From assembly GCA_047972415.1 (NCBI GenBank), contig JBKEAN010000029.1, forward strand, positions 1 to 34,669: a DNA stretch of 34,669 nucleotides, read 5' to 3'. A program made the translations under genes and the position numbers. This DNA is from Mangrovibacterium sp047972415. GTDB lineage: Bacteria > Bacteroidota > Bacteroidia > Bacteroidales > Prolixibacteraceae. A model generated the notes under the pieces. The model saw only the letters and a list, made by a program, of their open reading frames with translations, searched no databases and was not told the origin of the DNA. Below, in pieces: positions 31,008-34,669 of this stretch (position 1 is the first letter of the stretch; each line of letters begins with the position of its first letter).

Positions 31008-32417
31008 TTACCTGCGAACCAATTGCACCACATTTTCAACATGGTGGGTATGCGGGAACATATCTACCGGTTGTATTTTTGTTACGCGGTAATGTTCGTC
31101 CATCAGTGCCAGGTCGCGGGCTTGCGTGGCCGGGTTGCAACTTACATATACAATCCGTTGGGGAGCGGCGCTCAGGATTGTTTTCACCACATCGTCGTGC
31201 ATACCGGCGCGGGGCGGGTCGGTAATAATCACATCAGGCTGGCCGTGTTGGCCGATGAAACTTTCGGTCAGTACATTCTTCATGTCGCCGGCGAAAAACA
31301 GGGTATTGCCAATGTTGTTGATGGCCGAGTTCACTTTTGCATCGTCAATGGCTTCGGGCACATATTCGATCCCGATAACCTGTTTCGCTTGGTTAGCCAC
31401 AAAGTTGGCAATGGTGCCGGTGCCGGTGTACAAATCGTAAACCACTTCGTTGCCTTTTAGTTCGGCAAAGTTGCGGGCAACTTTGTACAGTTCGTAAGCC
31501 TGTTCCGAGTTGGTTTGGTAAAAGCTTTTCGGGCCTATTTTAAAGCGGAGCCCTTCCATTTCTTCGTAAATATGATCGGGCCCTTTGTGGGGAACAATAT
31601 CCCGGTCGGCAATGGTATCGTTAGCTTTTCCGTTAATGACGTACATCACCGATGTTAGTTCGGGAAATTGGCTGCAAACCGCGTCGAGAAGGCCTTTGCG
31701 CAGGGTTTCGTCGTCGTAAAAGAAAACAACAATCAGCATGTTTTGGCCGGTTGACGAGCTGCGCACAATCATGTTCCGTAAAAAGCCTTGTTGCAAGCGG
31801 ATGTCGAAAAAGCTCAGGCCGTTTTTCAGGGCATAACTGCGAATGAAATTGCGGACCGGGTTCGACGGATCGGGTTGAAGCCAGCAGCGTTCAATGTCAA
31901 TAATCTTATCAAACAAACCGGGAATGTGAGAACCAAGGGCGTTCATTTCCAAATCGCCCAGGCTGGTATTCATTTCCTCGTGGCTGAGCCAGCGCTTGTT
32001 CGAGAAACTGAATTCGAGTTTGTTGCGGTAGAAGGTATTTTTTTGCGAACCCAAAATCGGGTTTATTTCCGGCAGCTCTACGCGGCCTAAACGGCGCAAC
32101 TGGTCGGCTACTTGTTTTTGCTTGTAGTACAGTTGTTTTTCGTACGGAAGAAATTGCCATTTGCAGCCTCCGCAGGTACCAAAGTGCTGGCAAAAAGCGT
32201 CCTGGCGGTCGGCCGATTTGGTTCGGATGGCGGTAACGCGGGCTTCCAGGTAGTTTTTTCGTTTTTTGGTTACCTGCAAGTCAACCACGTCGCCCGGGAC
32301 CACGTGTGTGGTAAATACAACCATGTCGTCAACACGGGCAATTGCTTTCCCCTCGGCACCAATATCGGTAATTTCAACGGCTTCGAGCAAAGGTTTGTTT
32401 TTTCGGCTTCGTCCCAT
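31008..32417 (-). CDS. rlmD: 23S rRNA (uracil-C5)-methyltransferase RlmD
   Basis: 469 residues from ATG 32417; an in-frame extension to 32474 has no conserved content. A TRAM domain covers about 1-65. The [4Fe-4S] cluster Cys76, Cys82, Cys85 (CQHFGTCGGCKW) and Cys178 follow. The SAM-dependent methyltransferase domain has YDLYTGTGTIA, ITDPPRAGM (399-406) and the catalytic nucleophile Cys427 in YVSCNPAT. Spacing matches E. coli RlmD, which methylates U1939; the RumA-type homologue in this phylum could instead act on another 23S uridine. Probably cotranscribed with yaaA and folE. Confidence 0.92.
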   Translation of the reverse strand: MGRSRKNKPLLEAVEITDIGAEGKAIARVDDMVVFTTHVVPGDVVDLQVTKKRKNYLEARVTAIRTKSADRQDAFCQHFGTCGGCKWQFLPYEKQLYYKQKQVADQLRRLGRVELPEINPILGSQKNTFYRNKLEFSFSNKRWLSHEEMNTSLGDLEMNALGSHIPGLFDKIIDIERCWLQPDPSNPVRNFIRSYALKNGLSFFDIRLQQGFLRNMIVRSSSTGQNMLIVVFFYDDETLRKGLLDAVCSQFPELTSVMYVINGKANDTIADRDIVPHKGPDHIYEEMEGLRFKIGPKSFYQTNSEQAYELYKVARNFAELKGNEVVYDLYTGTGTIANFVANQAKQVIGIEYVPEAIDDAKVNSAINNIGNTLFFAGDMKNVLTESFIGQHGQPDVIITDPPRAGMHDDVVKTILSAAPQRIVYVSCNPATQARDLALMDEHYRVTKIQPVDMFPHTHHVENVVQLVRR

Positions 32418-32564
32418 TTTCAAACTAAATTTTTGCAAAAATAGTGAAATAGGCGGAACCCAAAAGGAGGGCACAGCTTATTTGGTTGGATTAATAAACG
32501 TTGAAGTGACGTTTTTTGAAGCTAAAAAGTTTGTTTTTTTTAACCAATGAAGCGCACGCTTCTG

Positions 32565-32572
32565 TACATTTG
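32565..32572 (+). promoter_or_regulatory. candidate -7 box for the AsmA-like gene
   Basis: TACATTTG matches TAnnTTTG and lies 17 bases before ATG 32590. No -33 TTG is seen at the usual 17-23-base distance, so confidence is limited. Confidence 0.4.
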
Positions 32573-32589
32573 GCAAAAATTTCGATGTT

Positions 32590-34669
32590 ATGAAACTGGT
32601 TAAAAAGCGCTACCTTATTCCGGCTATCGTTATGGTAATAATTGCTGTATTCTTGTTCTTTGCAAGTACAATTGTGCGCAACTATGTGGTAAAAAACAGT
32701 GTGGAACTAACGGGCCGCAAAGTGGCCATTGGCGATTTGCATTTCGATTACCTGCATGTGGCAGCCAAAGCGAGCGATGTGGTGATGTACGAAAAAAACG
32801 AGGTGGACAGCTTTGTGGCCTTCAAATCGCTCGACCTGGATTTTAGCCCCTGGAAGCTGTTGCGCCGCGAGTTTTCGTTTGCCAAAATACATATTGCCGA
32901 CCCGCAAATCAGTATCGAACAATATGCCGAAGGGTACAACTTTAGCGACTTGATGCAGAACCAAGACAGCGCCCAGGTGGAGCAACCCGAAAAGCAAAGC
33001 CTTACCCGCTACAGCATTTACGACATTAAACTAAGCAACGGACAAATTCGCCTGTACGATAAGCCCGTGGATAACCGCATTGCCCTAACTAACCTCAATT
33101 TTGCCTTACCCCTGATTGCCTGGGACAATAAAAAATCGAACGTGGGCGCCCAGTTTAGTATTGGTAGCCAAGGGCTGGTACGGGTCGATGCCGAGATTGA
33201 CAACGAACAGAACAACTATGTGGTTTTGCTCAATACCTCCGATATTCAGCTTAATCCCGTAAGCAATTACCTAACCGACTACATGGATGTGCAGTCGATA
33301 AACGGGTTGCTGACCTCGGACATAAAAATTGAAGGTTCGCTGGACGATTTGATGAACATTGCGGTAACCGGAGCCGGAAAAATTAACAACATCTCGGTCG
33401 TTGACGGGCAGGGCGAAACCCTGCTCAGCGTTCCCGAAGCGCGTACCCGCATTCGCGGATTGAACCTGAAAACCTTCGCCTTCAACTTCTCGTCCATCGA
33501 ACTGGACCAACCCGACCTGATAATTACCCGAGGAAAGGACCAAACCAACATGGAACGCTTTTTTGCCCCGCTGTTTAATGCCGACACCGTGCAGGCTGTG
33601 CAAATTACACTTGAAAAAGGCCAAGAAGTTACCACCAGTTACGCCATTGATACGCTGATAATAAAACAAGGGCGAATGAATTATACCGACAACACCCTGA
33701 ACCGCCCCTGCGTGGTAAACCTGACAGACCTGAACTTGAAGCTCGAAAACCTGTCGGACAAAAGTACCCACATGCCGGTGAGCTTTTCAACCCAAATAAA
33801 TAACGGCGGCAAACTGGCTGGCACCGCAGTGGTAAATATGCAGGACTACTTCGACATTAGCCTGAACGCGAAGCTGAGCAAGCTGGATTTGGTGAGCTTT
33901 TCGCCTTTTTCCGAGTTTTATATTGCATCGCCCTTCACCCAAGGCTGGTTTAATTACGACATGGGACTGGAGATTAAAAACGGAAAGCTGAAGAATGAAA
34001 ACGAAATTCACATTCAGGAACTGGAGTTTGGCAAGAAAACAACCGACCAGCCGGTAATGAAAGTGCCCATACGCTTGGCCTTGTATGTGATGAAGGACGC
34101 CAACGACAACATTGATATACACATGCCCGTGAGCGGCTCGACCGACGACCCTAAGTTTAGGGTAGGAAAACTAATTTGGAACGCCTTTCTGAACGTGATG
34201 ACCAAAGCCGCCTTGTCGCCCTTTAAGGCACTGTCGGGTTTGGCCGGGACCGACCCCGAAAAAATGGAGTATGTGCGCGTGGACTACCTTCAGGATTCGC
34301 TGACTGTTGAACAACGCGAGCCGTTGGATGCCCTGACCCGTATTTTGCTTAAAAAACCCGATTTGGTGGTTGAAATGAGCCAACGCACCAACGAAAACAT
34401 GGAGAAAGAAAGGCTGGCCACCCAACTAACCAAACAAAACTACCTGGCAGCAAGCCAAACCACCCTGTTGCCCGATAACGACGACAATGGCTACAAAAAA
34501 TACCTGGCCAGCTTGTACCCGGCAGCCGATACCATGAGCGTGCAGGCCGCCAGTTTGCGCATTATACCGGCAAGCCAGCTCAACCAGGCTTTCGGCGATT
34601 TGCTGGCACGCCGCAACCAAATGATTGTGGACTACTTTGCCCAAAAAGGCATACCCGCCGATAATGTAC
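32590..34669 (+). CDS. AsmA-like DUF748 protein, 3' end outside window
   Basis: The frame opens with ATG 32590 and remains open to the right edge, 693 codons, so the C-terminus is missing. An N-terminal membrane anchor (YLIPAIVMVIIAVFLFFAS) precedes a large periplasmic beta-rich domain. Typical family stretches are LTGRKVAIGDLHFDY, SFAKIHIADPQISI and DIKLSNGQIRLYDKP. The DUF748 signature near 505-545 reads NIDIHMPVSGSTDDPKFRVG, then KLIWNAFLNVMTKAALSPF. AsmA-like proteins act between the inner and outer membrane and are tied to lipid transport and outer-membrane integrity in E. coli. It is divergent from rlmD. Confidence 0.85.
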   Translation, partial: MKLVKKRYLIPAIVMVIIAVFLFFASTIVRNYVVKNSVELTGRKVAIGDLHFDYLHVAAKASDVVMYEKNEVDSFVAFKSLDLDFSPWKLLRREFSFAKIHIADPQISIEQYAEGYNFSDLMQNQDSAQVEQPEKQSLTRYSIYDIKLSNGQIRLYDKPVDNRIALTNLNFALPLIAWDNKKSNVGAQFSIGSQGLVRVDAEIDNEQNNYVVLLNTSDIQLNPVSNYLTDYMDVQSINGLLTSDIKIEGSLDDLMNIAVTGAGKINNISVVDGQGETLLSVPEARTRIRGLNLKTFAFNFSSIELDQPDLIITRGKDQTNMERFFAPLFNADTVQAVQITLEKGQEVTTSYAIDTLIIKQGRMNYTDNTLNRPCVVNLTDLNLKLENLSDKSTHMPVSFSTQINNGGKLAGTAVVNMQDYFDISLNAKLSKLDLVSFSPFSEFYIASPFTQGWFNYDMGLEIKNGKLKNENEIHIQELEFGKKTTDQPVMKVPIRLALYVMKDANDNIDIHMPVSGSTDDPKFRVGKLIWNAFLNVMTKAALSPFKALSGLAGTDPEKMEYVRVDYLQDSLTVEQREPLDALTRILLKKPDLVVEMSQRTNENMEKERLATQLTKQNYLAASQTTLLPDNDDNGYKKYLASLYPAADTMSVQAASLRIIPASQLNQAFGDLLARRNQMIVDYFAQKGIPADNV

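Overview
The window looks like a chromosomal segment of a Bacteroidota bacterium, probably a Bacteroidales/Marinilabiliales-type organism. The clues are TAnnTTTG-type -7 boxes, many short Bacteroidota-style lipoproteins, a HYC_CC_PP-type small protein and the overall gene families. No rRNA, tRNA or CRISPR array was found, and the genus cannot be fixed from the sequence alone.

Region 1 (1 to about 8,350) is the early/regulatory end of a Mu-like transposable prophage that runs off the left edge. On the minus strand, reading leftward, are a Rha-family regulator, a small HTH protein, three small unknown genes, a MuA-like DDE transposase, a MuB-like AAA ATPase, a second RecA-like ATPase, an unknown gene, a GemA/Gp16-like protein and a DUF3164-like protein cut by the window edge. 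A LexA-like (S24) repressor is transcribed the other way, toward the prophage end. An exact 16-bp palindrome lies in the divergent spacer, next to a perfect -7 box of the lytic promoter, and occurs again 180 bp away inside the repressor gene. The prophage terminus must lie between 7651 and about 8364, a non-coding stretch with a dense set of short repeats.

Region 2 (8,365-12,873) is host sequence: a secreted protein of unknown function, ferrochelatase (hemH) with an internal Cys-rich insert, ribose-5-phosphate isomerase A (rpiA), and a lipoprotein-type aldose 1-epimerase.

Region 3 (13,200-21,240) is a copper/silver-type efflux locus: a HYC_CC_PP-type small protein, a CusA-like RND pump, a TolC/CusC-like outer-membrane factor with a methionine-rich insert, a CusB-like adaptor carrying an N-terminal heavy-metal-binding domain and a fused C-terminal HMA domain, and a separate secreted HMA protein resembling that fused domain. 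The pump, outer-membrane and adaptor genes overlap by 14 and 17 bp and must be one operon. A strong hairpin closes the locus.

Region 4 (21,280-34,669) is ordinary host sequence: a lipoprotein, a lactonase-family beta-propeller lipoprotein, a membrane-anchored NAPE-PLD-like metallo-hydrolase, a 1050-residue ABCG-like transporter with a TerB-like N-terminus, another lipoprotein, folE, yaaA, rlmD, and the 5' part of an AsmA/DUF748-like gene that runs off the right edge.
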